Shown here: in pieces, positions 1 to 12,052 of the stretch
Layout of the letters: each line of letters begins with the position of its first letter
Numbering within the stretch: the first letter of the stretch is position 1
Assembly: GCA_025531455.1 (NCBI GenBank)
Contig: JAMYHL010000037.1
Span: forward strand, 124,001-188,000
Length of the DNA stretch: 64,000 nt
Direction: 5' to 3'
Source of the DNA: Apiotrichum sp. Y4204
Lineage: Eukaryota > Basidiomycota > Tremellomycetes > Trichosporonales > Trichosporonaceae
Notes under the pieces: generated by a model
The model's database searches: none
What the model saw: only the letters and a program-made list of their open reading frames with translations
Told to the model about the DNA's origin: nothing
Translations under genes and position numbers: made by a program

Positions 1-1600
1 GGGGCTGAAGGGGCGACCAGGCAGCAGCGAGGGGGGCGGCGCGGAGGGGGCGTCGGTGGCGGAGTGGGGTCCAATGGCCGGATAGGACACAACGCCAGCG
101 TGCCAGCACTGATAACGCCACGCTACATACGCTTGGACATGTGCGAGCATGCAAGCATGTGCAAGATCCGGCGATAGGGACACGCGACATTCTGAGGCAT
201 GAGGCTTGCAACAATAGACATCCGGCATGGACATCTGGATCCCCCGCCCTCACTTTCTGCCTGGCAATCCGCTCTAGGCTCTGCTCGTGTCTTCTGATAT
301 CGCATCTGTGCCCCTCTTCGCCTTGTCCCCAGGCGCCACGACTTGCGCTGGGGCGCCGCGGGCAAATCAATCTGACAATCTGACAGGTTGACCCCCCGTC
401 TCGGACTACTCTGTTAGCCGTCTCGTCCTCTACTCCGCCCCACACACGTAGCCTCCCGACCTCGGCAGCCCGCAGAGCTCCCGACGCGTCTTGCTGCTCT
501 CCTTAGCGACGCCGAAGGGCTCTGGGATGTATCACCATCTCTCCAATCTAACCACTCTTAATCTAGACGCGATCCCTCGTGTTGGCTCATCACTCGACCT
601 GTTTCACCGCGCCGCCTCACACCAGAACATTACCCATTGACATTGATCAGCTCATCAGCCATTGATCAGTCACACACGACGGACACGACAGACCGTCACT
701 CTCCACAAACGCGACAGGAGGTGTTTTCGTTCTTGTCAACTTCGCTTGCTCAAGCTTCTGTCTCTGTGGAAACGCAGTCAACAGCGAGCGGCAACCCCGT
801 GCATACCTCGGGTAATAAGACTATCTGTCTTCGTTCGACGCGAGTCCTTTCAACGCGACCCCCGCTCCGTCCACTCCAGCGGTTTCTTTTATTTTTCCTT
901 TTCGTTTTCTCTCTTCTTCTCGGCTCCCGTTACCTCCAGCACCTCATTGTGTCGAACAACAAGGTGGTGTCCGCATATCTTCAACGTCCACGCTGTCACG
1001 AAGAACCCGCCGACTGACAATACCCGTGGTCCCGGTCAACGTGTAGGCGAGCGCGAGGCACCAATCTAGATCGAGGCCCTTCTTCTCCTGATCCTTGTCT
1101 CCTTGGCCCGTGCGCAACCCTCTGTTGGATCCTGGAGACCTGGAGGCCACAATCGCAGTCGTTCTCGCCATCGGCTTTACTCGCACCACCGCCTATCGCG
1201 CGTCCTGTACGGCCTGCGTAAGGTTCTGGCCAAGGTCGTCAACCCCCGATTCACCGAGCCCCTTATCTGCCTGCACATTACCCTCGGGCATCTTGGCTGC
1301 GCAACAGCCGCCAACGCGCATTGTGTCCCTCTCCACACGGTCGATCAACAATCCGGCCCGACCGCGACCTGGCCGGCCATCCGTTTGTTCACCGTTCGGT
1401 TGCAGCTCGAGCACAACGCAGCACTGGCCTTCCTTCCTCAACCTTCAAGTGACACGGCTCGTCTATTGAGCTCATCTTCCTGTAACTCTGGCGAACGTGT
1501 GACTTGTGACGTCTTCTTCCAGCCCTCCAAACCGCCAGCGTCGAGAAGTCCGAGTGCAACCTGCTATTGTGTGTGCTATCAGCTACATTAAGCGACCATC
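1..1600. other. Long leader/promoter region of the first gene
   Basis: No protein gene is convincing here. From about 380 onward the plus strand becomes pyrimidine-rich and carries several short overlapping ORFs (for example 637-1017 and 1103-1591), which looks like a long 5' leader with upstream ORFs for the gene starting at 1601. The first 60 bases are GC-rich and low in complexity; they could be the edge of an exon of a gene lying to the left, but nothing decides this. Confidence 0.4.
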
Positions 1601-3721
1601 ATGACCGGCTTCACTTTTCATTCGCAGTCCTGCTCCTCATCTCCCTCTCCGCCATCCCCGCTTACCCCCCAGCGGCCACTGACACCTCCGCCACGTCGAC
1701 CTCGTACTCCAGTGACTCCAGCCCCCTCGTCGCCCCGTGTCAATACGGTCCCCCTTCCAGCCCTTTCTCCAGGTGCTGGTCCGGTCCCGATCACTATTAC
1801 TGGGCCCAGCACTCCTATCGCCGGTGTCTTTGGCATGATGGGTCTCAACCTCGAGCCCAGTAACTGGAGCATTGGGTCACCCGCTGCCCTTCCTCCGGGC
1901 CACGGACTCGGCGGCCATGCAGGTGCCTCACTACCAAATTCTGCTGGTGGAAGTGGCACCGGCACGCCGACCAGGAGCTTTCACCATCATCCTCAGGCCA
2001 TCTCGCCAGCCGGGCTTATGGCACTCCACAACTCGTTTGATCGTTACGAGCGCGACCTGGAACGCCGCTGGGTCGTGAACACTGCCACATCAACCCCGGC
2101 AGCGAGTACCCCACCAAGTCCTCACGACTCCCCCGATGACCTCCCTTCCGTTCAGGTCTTTAGCTCTCCTCCCGACGAACCCGACGTTGGGGAACAGACC
2201 ACACCAGTTGAGCGTCCTCAAGAGCCTTTTACGGAAGAAGAGATCCGTCACGACAACCCACAGTCCGAGGACGATGGCTCAGGATCCGCGTCACCCTCAA
2301 CTTCGCCCCCCTCACAGACTCAATCCTCACTCGCACTGCAAATGCACTCGCGCCCTACCCTCGAACCTCTGATCCTTCCCAACAGCACACTCCTCGCATT
2401 TCCACTCGCGACCCCGCAGGTCCTCACGCTCGACCAGGTTCGCCTGCGCCGCGTTGAAGGCGTCCTCGCCCACTGGCCGGCCGTGACACGAGTTGCTGGA
2501 CACACCGTGATCCACCGCGCCGTCCCAGGCAAGACTGAGAAGTATTCGTCCCTTGACATCGAGGGAGGTGACGCTCTCCACATTGACCATGAACAGAGCG
2601 GCGGGGCGTTGGAGCTTGCTGACCCCTCGGTGTCCTCTACGTCGCCTGTCTCTGAGCCATCACTTTCCCCCGCACGTTCTCCCTCGCCCCCCGGCCCTTC
2701 GACACACAGTCAGGCATCTGTGTCTCTCGTCCGCCCTGCCAGTCCCGCAATCTTTGGACCTGATCTTGCGGGCCCACTTGTTGCTCGAATCGCTCGTTCC
2801 AAGGCGGCAGGCACGCCCGAAGCATGGTGGGCGTGGGGCGCGCCTGCGATCCGTGCTGCAGCGTGGGGCGTTCTTGAAGACGAACCTCCTGTGGAAGCCG
2901 TCACTGCTGCCGACCCCCATTCGCACGCGTCAACGACCACCGAGACCGTGACCACGACGACGACCGAGACTCGCGTTGTTGAGACGGCGGATGAGACGCT
3001 CACAACTACGTCGACTATGACTGAGACCACGACAACGACGGCTGTCACGAGCTGCGCTTGCAACAACAACCCCCTCTCGTGGGCTGAGGGCGGCGGGTTC
3101 ACGACCCGCCTGGGAACTTTCCTGTTCGCGCCGCCCTTCGAGGAACACGAGGCAGCAGAGATGCGTGTGTCTGCTACCTCCGCCGCTGCCCTGCTCACGG
3201 TGTGTGACGGTACTTGCGGTTGTGAGTCCGCCGTCGTGGAAAGCTGTGAGATACGAGAACTCGATGAGGGTCAGGTGGTCGATGTCCCGCACGAAGCCGA
3301 GGACGACGCTACCCCGACGGAGAAGACTCCCACCGAGCGCACGCAGGGGCAGGTTGCCGGCCGTGTTACCGGTCAACCTAAGCTGGAGTCTCAATCGCAA
3401 GGTCGGCAACTGCAGGTTCTCGATGGACCGTCAGACACACCCGAGGATGCGACCAGGAACGATACGGGACTTAACACGGAACCCGACGCGGAACCCAACA
3501 GCGGCCTCCTCGGCCTCTCGCTGAGCTTTACACGCGCCCCAATACGCCTCTCGAAGCCGTTCGGAACGGACAAGGAGAAAGAGAAGGAACACGGAAGTGT
3601 CATGACCGCGGCGAACCCGACCACACCCCCGACCGCGCCCGTCGCCCTGCCTGAGCCGATAAGCCCGCGTAGCCGGGGCCTCGCGGGTGTGCTTGGTTTG
3701 AGCCCGAAGAAGCGCAAGTAG
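1601..3721 (+). CDS. Hypothetical Ser/Pro/Thr-rich protein, 706 aa
   Basis: This is a single uninterrupted ORF of 706 codons. I do not recognise a domain. The first 60 residues are dense in Ser-Pro and Thr-Pro pairs, typical of a disordered, proline-directed kinase target. A long Thr-rich acidic stretch follows at roughly residues 443-490, then a patch with several cysteines (about 485-550). The last residues are PKKRK, which resembles a monopartite nuclear localisation signal at the extreme C-terminus. The start at 1601 is chosen because the upstream 1.2 kb is pyrimidine-rich with broken short ORFs, as in a 5' leader. Codon choice is strongly C-ending, like the other real genes of the window, which supports real coding. 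Its function cannot be inferred; a nuclear regulatory role is only a guess from the C-terminal basic tail. Confidence 0.75.
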   Translation: MTGFTFHSQSCSSSPSPPSPLTPQRPLTPPPRRPRTPVTPAPSSPRVNTVPLPALSPGAGPVPITITGPSTPIAGVFGMMGLNLEPSNWSIGSPAALPPGHGLGGHAGASLPNSAGGSGTGTPTRSFHHHPQAISPAGLMALHNSFDRYERDLERRWVVNTATSTPAASTPPSPHDSPDDLPSVQVFSSPPDEPDVGEQTTPVERPQEPFTEEEIRHDNPQSEDDGSGSASPSTSPPSQTQSSLALQMHSRPTLEPLILPNSTLLAFPLATPQVLTLDQVRLRRVEGVLAHWPAVTRVAGHTVIHRAVPGKTEKYSSLDIEGGDALHIDHEQSGGALELADPSVSSTSPVSEPSLSPARSPSPPGPSTHSQASVSLVRPASPAIFGPDLAGPLVARIARSKAAGTPEAWWAWGAPAIRAAAWGVLEDEPPVEAVTAADPHSHASTTTETVTTTTTETRVVETADETLTTTSTMTETTTTTAVTSCACNNNPLSWAEGGGFTTRLGTFLFAPPFEEHEAAEMRVSATSAAALLTVCDGTCGCESAVVESCEIRELDEGQVVDVPHEAEDDATPTEKTPTERTQGQVAGRVTGQPKLESQSQGRQLQVLDGPSDTPEDATRNDTGLNTEPDAEPNSGLLGLSLSFTRAPIRLSKPFGTDKEKEKEHGSVMTAANPTTPPTAPVALPEPISPRSRGLAGVLGLSPKKRK

Positions 3722-4139
3722 TGCTGGAGGGACATTTCCTGGCTTCTGGCGCAGGAGAATGAGGGGAATAAAATATGCGCTATGCTGGCTGTCGCCTTGG
3801 CGTTAGATGTGCTATACGACCACATGATGATGACATGTCACTATTTACTGCTCGATCAACGAGCAGGTTTGAACACTGTACCCGTGCACTTGGTGTGGGC
3901 TCGGGTACGCCGAACTTGTCCTCAGTGGCAGCAACAGATGAGTGGCAGTTGAGTTAGGACTGTTCAGGGCTATACTGCAAGAGCTCTCGGACGGCTCGAG
4001 TGTCTGTTTTTGGTCTTAGTGAGTCTGTGTCTGTGGATATCTAGCCAGCATCCCGAACCAGCGAAAGACATTACACCACGTGGTGTCCGAAGACCCCTTT
4101 GCCCTTATCACCACACAATACCATATCTTTCATCCGGCG
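3722..4139. other. Convergent intergenic region
   Basis: This 418-bp gap separates the ends of the 1601-3721 gene and the minus-strand Rid-family gene. It should hold the 3' untranslated regions of both. I see no further gene, RNA or repeat. Confidence 0.5.
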
Positions 4140-4588
4140 CTACTCCTTCTTGAGCACATGCGCCGTGACCTCGATCTCAATCTTCATCTTCTCATCGTAC
4201 AGTCCCGCCTGGATCATAGTCGCGGCGGGGCGCACGTCGCCAAACCAGCGCTGGAGGGCGGGCCAGGTCTTCGGAAAGTCCGCGCGGTCCGGGAGGATGT
4301 AGTGCACGCGCACGACGTCGGCCATGCTCGCCCCAGCCTCGCGGAGCGCCGCGTCGATATTGCGGAGTGTCTGGTCCGCCTGGGTTTCCACGTCCGCGGA
4401 GATCTCGCCGGTCGCGTAGTCGTACCTAGCGTCAGTAATGGTGGGCAGGCTCCAAGACTCCAGGAGTCGCGGTACTGTACACACCCCGTTGTGCCCGCCA
4501 CGAAGACCCAGTCGCCCGAGACGACCGCGCGCGAGTATCCGATCTTCCCCTCAAACTCGGAGCCGGAAGAGATGAGGCGGCGCGACAT
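4140..4588 (-). CDS. Rid/YjgF/UK114-family protein, 129 aa
   Basis: Two exons on the minus strand (4588-4485 and 4425-4140) are joined across a 59-nt intron with GTGTGT donor, a CTGAC branch site and CTAG acceptor; the join keeps frame. The protein has the usual length of the trimeric YjgF/YER057c/UK114 fold, with the typical segments VFVAGTTG, the ISADVETQADQTLRNI helix and the C-terminal KIEIEVTAHV strand. Classical RidA enzymes hydrolyse reactive enamine/imine intermediates from amino-acid metabolism using an arginine in a P-A-R-S type motif. Here that stretch reads RPAATM, so the arginine position appears to be alanine. The protein is therefore better called a Rid-family member of uncertain activity than RidA itself. 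There is no operon-like context; it is convergent with the gene at 1601-3721. Confidence 0.88.
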
Positions 4589-6269
4589 GGTGCTGAAAGG
4601 AGAGGTTGAGAAGAAGGGAAGTTTGTGAGTTCCAGGAGATATGTGAGGTGCCGTCTGGGTTTATTTACTTGGTCGAGTCAATGGTCTCGGGCCGGAGGTT
4701 GCCGACCCAGGGGCCCCGCACTTTGTGTGCTGGTGTGGTGGAGGCATCGGGATGGTTGACGCGCGACACGTCAAGATCACAGATCAACGGACACAATGAA
4801 AGGATCAAGGCTCGTCCTTTCTTGATCGTTGGCTGTGGCCAGAGGGCTGCAGTTAGAGTCGTCGGGCTGGTGCAAGGATGATGGTCTGATTTAATTAGCA
4901 GCCGGGGGGGCCGCCCATGACTCTCTCCCCTTCCGCGCTTCGTCCTCTCTTAAGCTCTCGCGACAGGTAGCTAGACCTGCACTTGGAGAGATCTGGCTCT
5001 GAATCGAGTATATCGATGAAGAAGCGGGTGAATAAAGCAAGCCGAAGGCTGCCGGTAGTTGATGGGATCGAAAGAATCAGTTAGTTTATGATGACAGGCA
5101 AAAGATGAAAGAGAAAATGAGGAAATCAATAAATGAATAAAAAATAAATAAATAAATAAAACCCCACCCCAACAACAACGACACTCGACAAAGCCCAAGA
5201 AACGCGGCCAAGGAAACTAGAGACAGCCTCAGCATCCATTAAGCCGACACAAATTTAGCGTCGTGACACGTCGGGGTCTGACGGCCGCTCCACCATGGTC
5301 AGATGTCGGGGCAGTCCTGATGGCTTCGCCAAAACGAACATCGACCACAAGTCAGCCTGTCGAACGCAACGCTAAGGACAGATATCCTCTATGATCATCG
5401 GCTCCGAGAAGGTCAAAAAGCATCAATTGTGGAAAGCGGTCACGGCCCATGGAAGTCAAGGTCGACAGAAATTGTAGGGTGCTAGTGAAATCTGTTCAAC
5501 ACAACAGTGACCCGGGAGGGAAGAAAGCCCTCTGCCCTCGACGCTGGGTCTCAGTCCTGCACCTCAAGCCACAGGAACATTCACCTGGACATATGGTCAG
5601 CCTATCAAATCGCCGATGATATCGCACAGGCGCCTCGCATGCGTGAGGATAGGAGTGGTGTGCAGCGCGTGCAGACAGCAAGCCAACCGCCACACGCCCA
5701 TCCCCACAGTGGCCCATCCCACACACGCCACGCCTCGCTCGCCCGTCCAGCCCTTGCGTCCACGAACATTTCTAGAACTGAGGCGGTCATGTATGTCAAT
5801 GTGCACGGTCGGTGGCCGAGTTACTCCAAATCTCGAAGGTCTGACAGCAGCCGCCGATGTCAATGTTGTCTCCTGGTGTGCCTGAGGCTCACGCCACTCG
5901 GAGAGGCGCCACAGAACGCTCAGATCTGCACGCGTAAATCCCCATCAGCGCCTGGTTTGCAGCAGAGGCGTCAGTCGACTCGACAACCGAGAACCGGAAC
6001 ACTGTGGTATTGCCGACATGAATCGCGAAGGCATCAACCAGTTAGTGGAGATAAACACCGGAAGTAAAGAGTATACCTCTACCGTATACTATATTGTCGG
6101 AACGGGACGTTTGGCATATCACTTTACATCAAGCCTGGAATGGGTTGCAGCCCACCGCGGAACGCCAGTGGACGTCTCCGCAGGAACGCTAATACAGCCA
6201 AAGTTGCGGTTGTGGCCAATAAGTAAAATCACGCAACAATTTATTATGGCGGGCGGGGTGTCGCATGCC

Positions 6270-6322
6270 GCGGACAGGACACACAGACAGCGGACAGCGG
6301 ACAACAGCGGACAGCGGACACT
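6270..6322. repeat. GGACAGC-type short tandem repeat
   Basis: The unit ACAGCGG recurs four to five times, partly interrupted by ACA and CAC steps, in about 50 bases. This is a degenerate minisatellite in noncoding sequence. Confidence 0.7.
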
Positions 6323-9300
6323 GAACTGCGGTTGGGTACATTTTAACTACTGCAGATTAAAGAGGGCGCTGGAATGGGGCGGGTGAGGCGGAATCGACAG
6401 TGATGGCGGAATCGGGGTACTGGAGCGCCCAGTGGACGGCGATCGAGCAGTTCACCGTACACGACGGTCACGCAACTATACCAGATCGGTCGGGAGATCG
6501 TGACCAGATCGCAGCAACGGTGCCAACGTCGGGCGTACCGTCGTCTGTCACATATCCACCGCCCGAGGTTTGCGCGGCCGGAGAAATATCGTAGGCGTAA
6601 CCTAGACACGACAGCAGCCAGCGGCAAGGTTCCGAGGGGTCGGGAGACGGTTCCTCCCTCCGGCCCCGCCGTGCCCCGCCATCCCCACATACCACCGTAT
6701 CGGAGCCGCGGATCCGGCAATACCTACTGGTTGCAACCTTGTTCCTGGGAGTACGTTATCCACAGTTCCAACCTTCGTCGAACAATGGATCCTATGAATT
6801 GTAGCAGTAAGACACAACACTACTGGGGATCACAAGAGTTCCCGAAACCCGGAGTGCTCGTGCGAGAAGGTTGCAAACTTGGGCTGTTCTTTTGGTGACC
6901 TTGCGAGCTAGTCGTGCTTGCCTGTTGACATCGGAAGGGAGATCATAGACTCTGCCCGAAGGAACTGTGCTCCTAGTGGACTGTGCGCGCTACTGCGCTT
7001 TCCCAGGTCACATGAATGAGGACTACAGTCATTGGTTGTGGGGCGACTATCAAGAGAGCTGTCGTGGTTCATCGCTTCTCTTGAAGAACATCAGAGATCC
7101 AAGGACATGGACAAGAACGCCGCTCTGGCCTACTGAGGTGCCCCACTGCAGGCCCCACGCTCCAACGCTCCACTGCAGGAAGCTCAATCCGAAGTTGTCC
7201 AGCAATTGTTATGGGCACGGGGTATGCCCACCGCTCCAAGTGGATTGTTGCCGAGCAATCCAGGTGGCCGAATTTAGCACCAGCCAAGGGTGTCAGCTGG
7301 CAAGCGCGCTAGTCGTTTCCAGTCTACCCTCCACTTGATTCATGAAGCAGATCTGTCGACAGACGAGAAGTAACTGGCCTCAGGCTCGTAGGATGCGTCA
7401 TGCTTCGCGGGTCAGTGCTCAAGTCCTTCGGCTGTAGCATACTGCAGGAGTGGCTGCACATGTTGCAAGCTGGCTCGGAAGCGGCTGATGGCTTCCGAGT
7501 GTTCCCTGATCCACTGGCCACTGGAGCTTCCTGTGCTCACTTGTGGTGTCACCACACGATCACATCCCCAAGGAGGCAAGAATAGCAGCAGCTACTGTCT
7601 TCATGGTTCTAGCATCGATCAGAGGACTGCGCGGCTGCGCGGGGCCCTCGGAATGTTGTCGAAGATGGTGCTCGTGATTCCGTGATCTGGGGGTTGAAAG
7701 TGGACGACTCCACCTGATCTAGGAGGCACAAGCACACAGGTCGCCACCAATCGGGTTTCATCGATTCCTCCTGTCTCACGGCCCCGCGCGCTCCCTTCGG
7801 CTGATCGATGGCCGTCGCTATCTTTGACTAGGATGCATGTTGGCTCGTTGACGACGCCTGGTGGTCATTCAGCATTCACGCGGGCCGAAATAATCTATCA
7901 TTCGTGATCACAAGACGGGGTCACTACGTCACGAGAGGCCGTGAGAGGGGCAGTTAAATCGCCAAATGGCCCAAATAGTTGATGACCGCACTGTTGCGGC
8001 GTGCGGTGATGCCAATCAGAGTCCGCGAGTCATCATTGAGGCCGTCACCGCCACGAGTGGAGCCGGTGGCGAGTGACTACATGACTACCCTATCCTGCGG
8101 TGCAAGCGTAACTACCACATTAAGTGCCATGGACGTCATTGTCTCACCAGAAGGAAACGTCAACAACTCGATGCGTTCAGTCACCGAACACTTGACCGGT
8201 GACCCGCCACACGTTCAGGCCAAGGCTAGTGTGATGCCAAGTCTAATGTATGCGGTGCACTGCATCAACGCTGTGAATGGGCACCGTACAACACGTTGAG
8301 TCGTCGTTGGAACGTGTGCGTTCCGCGCTGTCACACAAGCACACCGACCCACTGGCCACTGACCATGGGTCGAGCTACGTCGGACCGCTGAGACAGAATG
8401 TGACTGCCCCCTGTGTGTGTGCCCTGTGTGGGCCCCTTCACGCCCCTCGTGTGTTGTGTCGTGGTGCCGTCCACCGCGTCGACTAGGGCCTGACGACAGG
8501 CCAGAATATGACCGCTTGGTAACTGATTCCGACGAAACAGGCGTCACCCCAGATCACACGCGCGGAGAACGGAGGGCGCGGAGGACACGGAAGTCACCTG
8601 TTCGTGCTGTGTGTTGCATGTGCGTGCTCTCGGTCCTAGACAAGAACAACAAAAGGCCTCACGAGGCCGCACCCTGTGGCCCTGTGGGCTGCAGTGAATG
8701 AATCTGCATTCAGAGATGTGCGTCCCCTGAGGTGGCGATAGTTTGCGAGCCTGTGGCGCATCACACAGTGCCCAGTTGCTACATAGCTGCATTGCTGTGT
8801 TGCTTGGCATGGCATGTGCAGTCCAGTTTGTACAGGCTAGTACAGATTAACTCGGTGATCTGTCGTCCGTTCACTAAGAGTGGCACACAATTAGTAACCG
8901 GTGCAGGCAGGAATGGATTGCAGGTGGATGGATCTGTGCGATCTGTCCAGTATGATCGAAAGTGGAGTCAGTTGATCGCACGCTGTGCGTGGCGCAGCCA
9001 TTCAAGTCGGCTTTTGCGAGATACTACTACTGCAATGATGCAGTCGTGGCCAGAATGCAGGGCGATGGCCCGAACGGGACTTTGTGTGCCTGCTGGGAAC
9101 TGATACTCCATGACGGTTTACAGGAGCTCCAGTGTAGTGGGGCTGTAGGCCACTCGACATCGAGACCGCGTCGGCCAAGCCTCTACGGTCCTGATTTCAG
9201 GTTGACATGGGCGGGCCATGGTGCTCGGAGGCCATCGAGGCCTCCGGAACACAAACAATTCGCCTCTCAACGACACTGGCGGGGCCGCCATGCCGTACCG

Positions 9301-9738
9301 CCAGGTGCGAGAAATGTACCTGTTCAATGTTTATTGCTACGCAATTCAGACTCTGGTTCCTCCCTCTCCCGCTCGCGGGCCGCGGGAGTTGCAGTGGTGC
9401 AGAAGTGCAGAAAGTAAGGATACGCAGAGAGACAGAAGCGCAGAAGGGGGAGGTTTGCATAGGTAGTGCGTATTTCGGGAATGCCTGCTGAATGCCGTAG
9501 ATGCAGGTCCCCTTTTGGGCGATCTGGACTGATTTGATGATGCGCGTTTGATATCTCCCATTCTCCAATCTCAATTCTCCCCCTCCACCCTCCCTCAGCC
9601 AACGAGCCCGTTGAGTATGATGTATGAGGCAATTTTCATTTTGATCCCGGCCATCCCCTTGCCTCTCGCTTGGCGCGCCCATTCAATCCCATCCAATCCC
9701 ATCGACGTGACCGGTAACGGCAACAACAACGCGTCCAA

Positions 9739-9771
9739 TCCAGTGATCCAGTGATCCAGTGATCCAGCCTG
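9739..9771. repeat. Octamer tandem repeat (TCCAGTGA)
   Basis: Three perfect copies of TCCAGTGA followed by a partial copy lie head to tail in noncoding sequence. Confidence 0.85.
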
Positions 9772-10660
9772 CGGGACACCGACGGAGCCGCGGAGCATGA
9801 GGAGAGCTGCGGGAAATAATTGTTGTTAGATGATAACAGCACCGTATCACACGACCACAAAAACAGCATATGCAGTACATTTGGCAGTATGCACTGTAAT
9901 GGACATTATGGACGATCAATATGTGATCCGCAGGAACAAGCATTACCCCCCGATCTCCAGAGAAGTCGAGACTACAGGGGTGTGACGACGAAGCGGAGGG
10001 CGCGCAGGGCAAGAGACTACGGCCCAACGGAACAACACCGCGGACGGAAGTATCAAGCAACGGAGATGGAGCCATTGGACCATGGCCTCCATGGAGCGAT
10101 GGAGCTGCTTGCGTCGTTTGCCGAATGAACCAATTTGGCTAATTGAGATGAGCCCTTGGGACGGACATGGACATGTGCACATGCATGTGGGCCATGGGCA
10201 GACAGGTGGACTGCGTGAGCCTCCTCCTCCTCCGCACTACAGCATGCATCTGGCAGGACGTCAGAGGATCAGAGGGATAGGTAGTAAGGGTAAAATAGGG
10301 TCTTGGGTGGCGGCGGCACTGAGGCACTGGCGTGCTACCCTTTTTCCGCCTGTTCTCCAACCATGACCTCTGCTCTCTACCCCTCTGTTCCTTTGCGCTC
10401 CCACAGTGCGCCGATCCCGATCCGAGCGTACTGCCCCCCTGACAGCCAGCGCCACAGCGGTGTCCACAGTGAGCTGTGTGATGAAGCGCCGCGTTTCCCA
10501 GATTGCGCACAATATTTTCCAGAAAAATACTGCAAAAAAGCTACAATGCCGGACACCGCTATGTAGAGGGGTGCATTAAAAATGATTCATAAGGGCCGAG
10601 CAGAAAAAAAAAAAAAAGGAGAAAAAAGGAGAAAAATATTGAACCCAAACTAGGCTTACA

Positions 10661-12052
10661 GCTAGAGACACCCGTCGTGTACCCGTCCTATCCGCTGTCT
10701 CTCTTGTTTTGCATACGGTGCAACCAACCTTCGAGTTATCCCGCCTCTGATTTCTCGCATCACACGCGTATCTCCCCTCTCGCCCCCCCCCCTGCCCTTT
10801 ACTGTGTTTACTTGCGGAGATTGATCTTTTGATCGCCTGGCCGTGTCCGCTGTCCGTGAGTTACTCGGAAAGTCGTCTCCCTCAGCTCCCACGCTGCCCC
10901 ATGACTTCCCTTGCCTTTTCTGCGTGCCCAGAAAAAATACCTCGTACCAAGTAAAACCGAGTGTTATTATTATACATACAAGGCGCCCACACACCCATCC
11001 TTTGACAAACCCCGAAAATCCTTTCCCCCGAGAAATCCACATCGCCTTCCCTCCTCCATCCCATCCATCCGTGCAGTGCAAAATCTACCACCACCACTGC
11101 CATCCATCCACCATCCTCTACCAAGAGATCCATCACCAAGAACACCGTCGCCACTATCACACATTGCATACGACCGCGACACTATCTATCGCGTTTCGAC
11201 TGCATCCAACAGCACAAACTCCCCTCCCCCCTTGAACGCGATTCATACAAATTGTATGCCGCGTATCCAGAACATCCACATCCCGTTACCTCGTCCGCCA
11301 CGGCCAATCTTCTAAACCACCTAGCCCTCCAGTATAAGGACCTAGTGCCGCAAATCGCTCATCGTTGTCCAGCGCTCAAGCAGCAGGCAGCACGGCCCAC
11401 GGCCCCCTTGTACATTTCATCCTAGCCATCGCAGACACTCGTCTGTGCCATCTCTTCCTGTTGCGGCCTTGACATCCGGCCCGCGTGATCACGCACCCGA
11501 GACGCCAGTCGCTACGTCCGTCGAGAACACCTCGTTTCAATCTAGCACCTCACATATCCCCCCCTTCCTGGCCTCTTGGTGTCCCACCATCACAACTCGC
11601 CATCCAGTATCGCTGTCCACCACATGTCGGCATAGAACTGGATTGTGAACACACTGGTCATTCTCCCAACCTCAACTGCCACTCGCTGGTGATTAGCTTT
11701 TTCATTGTCCCACAACACTGTACGTGTGGCGCTCATATTCGCTCTCCATCCCAACCACTGACACAGCCCAGCTTGTTCTTGCTTCCTACTCCACCCCTCC
11801 AATCCATCTCTCGACCCCCCTGTGCGATGTCTGTTGAATTGTAACACGAATCGTCGTCCTTTCGGCGCGACTTTGGAAGACCTCGACTCTCTCTGGTGCT
11901 CGAGCTTTCCCCCTTTCGTTTACAACTCTACCCCTCCCTCTGCACTCCGCGTTCAACGTTGATATCGCTCCCCTATCTGCGTTCAGCATCGTCCTTGTTG
12001 CTTGAGCACACCATTTAACCACCGCATCTAAACCATCATCTTCATATCCACA
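10661..12052 (+). other. Pyrimidine-rich leader upstream of the acidic protein gene
   Basis: From about 10670 the plus strand turns strongly pyrimidine-rich (CCATCC, CCTC and CTCC runs) and remains so up to the start codon at 12053. Many short ORFs and ATGs occur. The pattern matches a long promoter plus 5' leader rather than coding sequence. I see no clear TATA box. Confidence 0.45.

Larger units (their letters stand above)
4589..10660. other. Gene desert, about 6 kb
   Basis: I find no ORF or spliced ORF set in this stretch with recognisable protein features; all ORFs are short and overlap on both strands. It contains an A-rich AAAT-type tract near 5120-5160, two short tandem arrays (listed separately) and an A/G-rich tract at about 10602-10636. 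No transposase or reverse-transcriptase motif is visible. It may hold noncoding transcripts, old decayed elements or regulatory DNA. Confidence 0.5.

Noticed and set aside
10843..11315. Overlapping ORFs between 10843 and 11315
   Set aside because: They lie in CCATCC-rich leader-like sequence, overlap in two frames and show only low-complexity Pro/His content.
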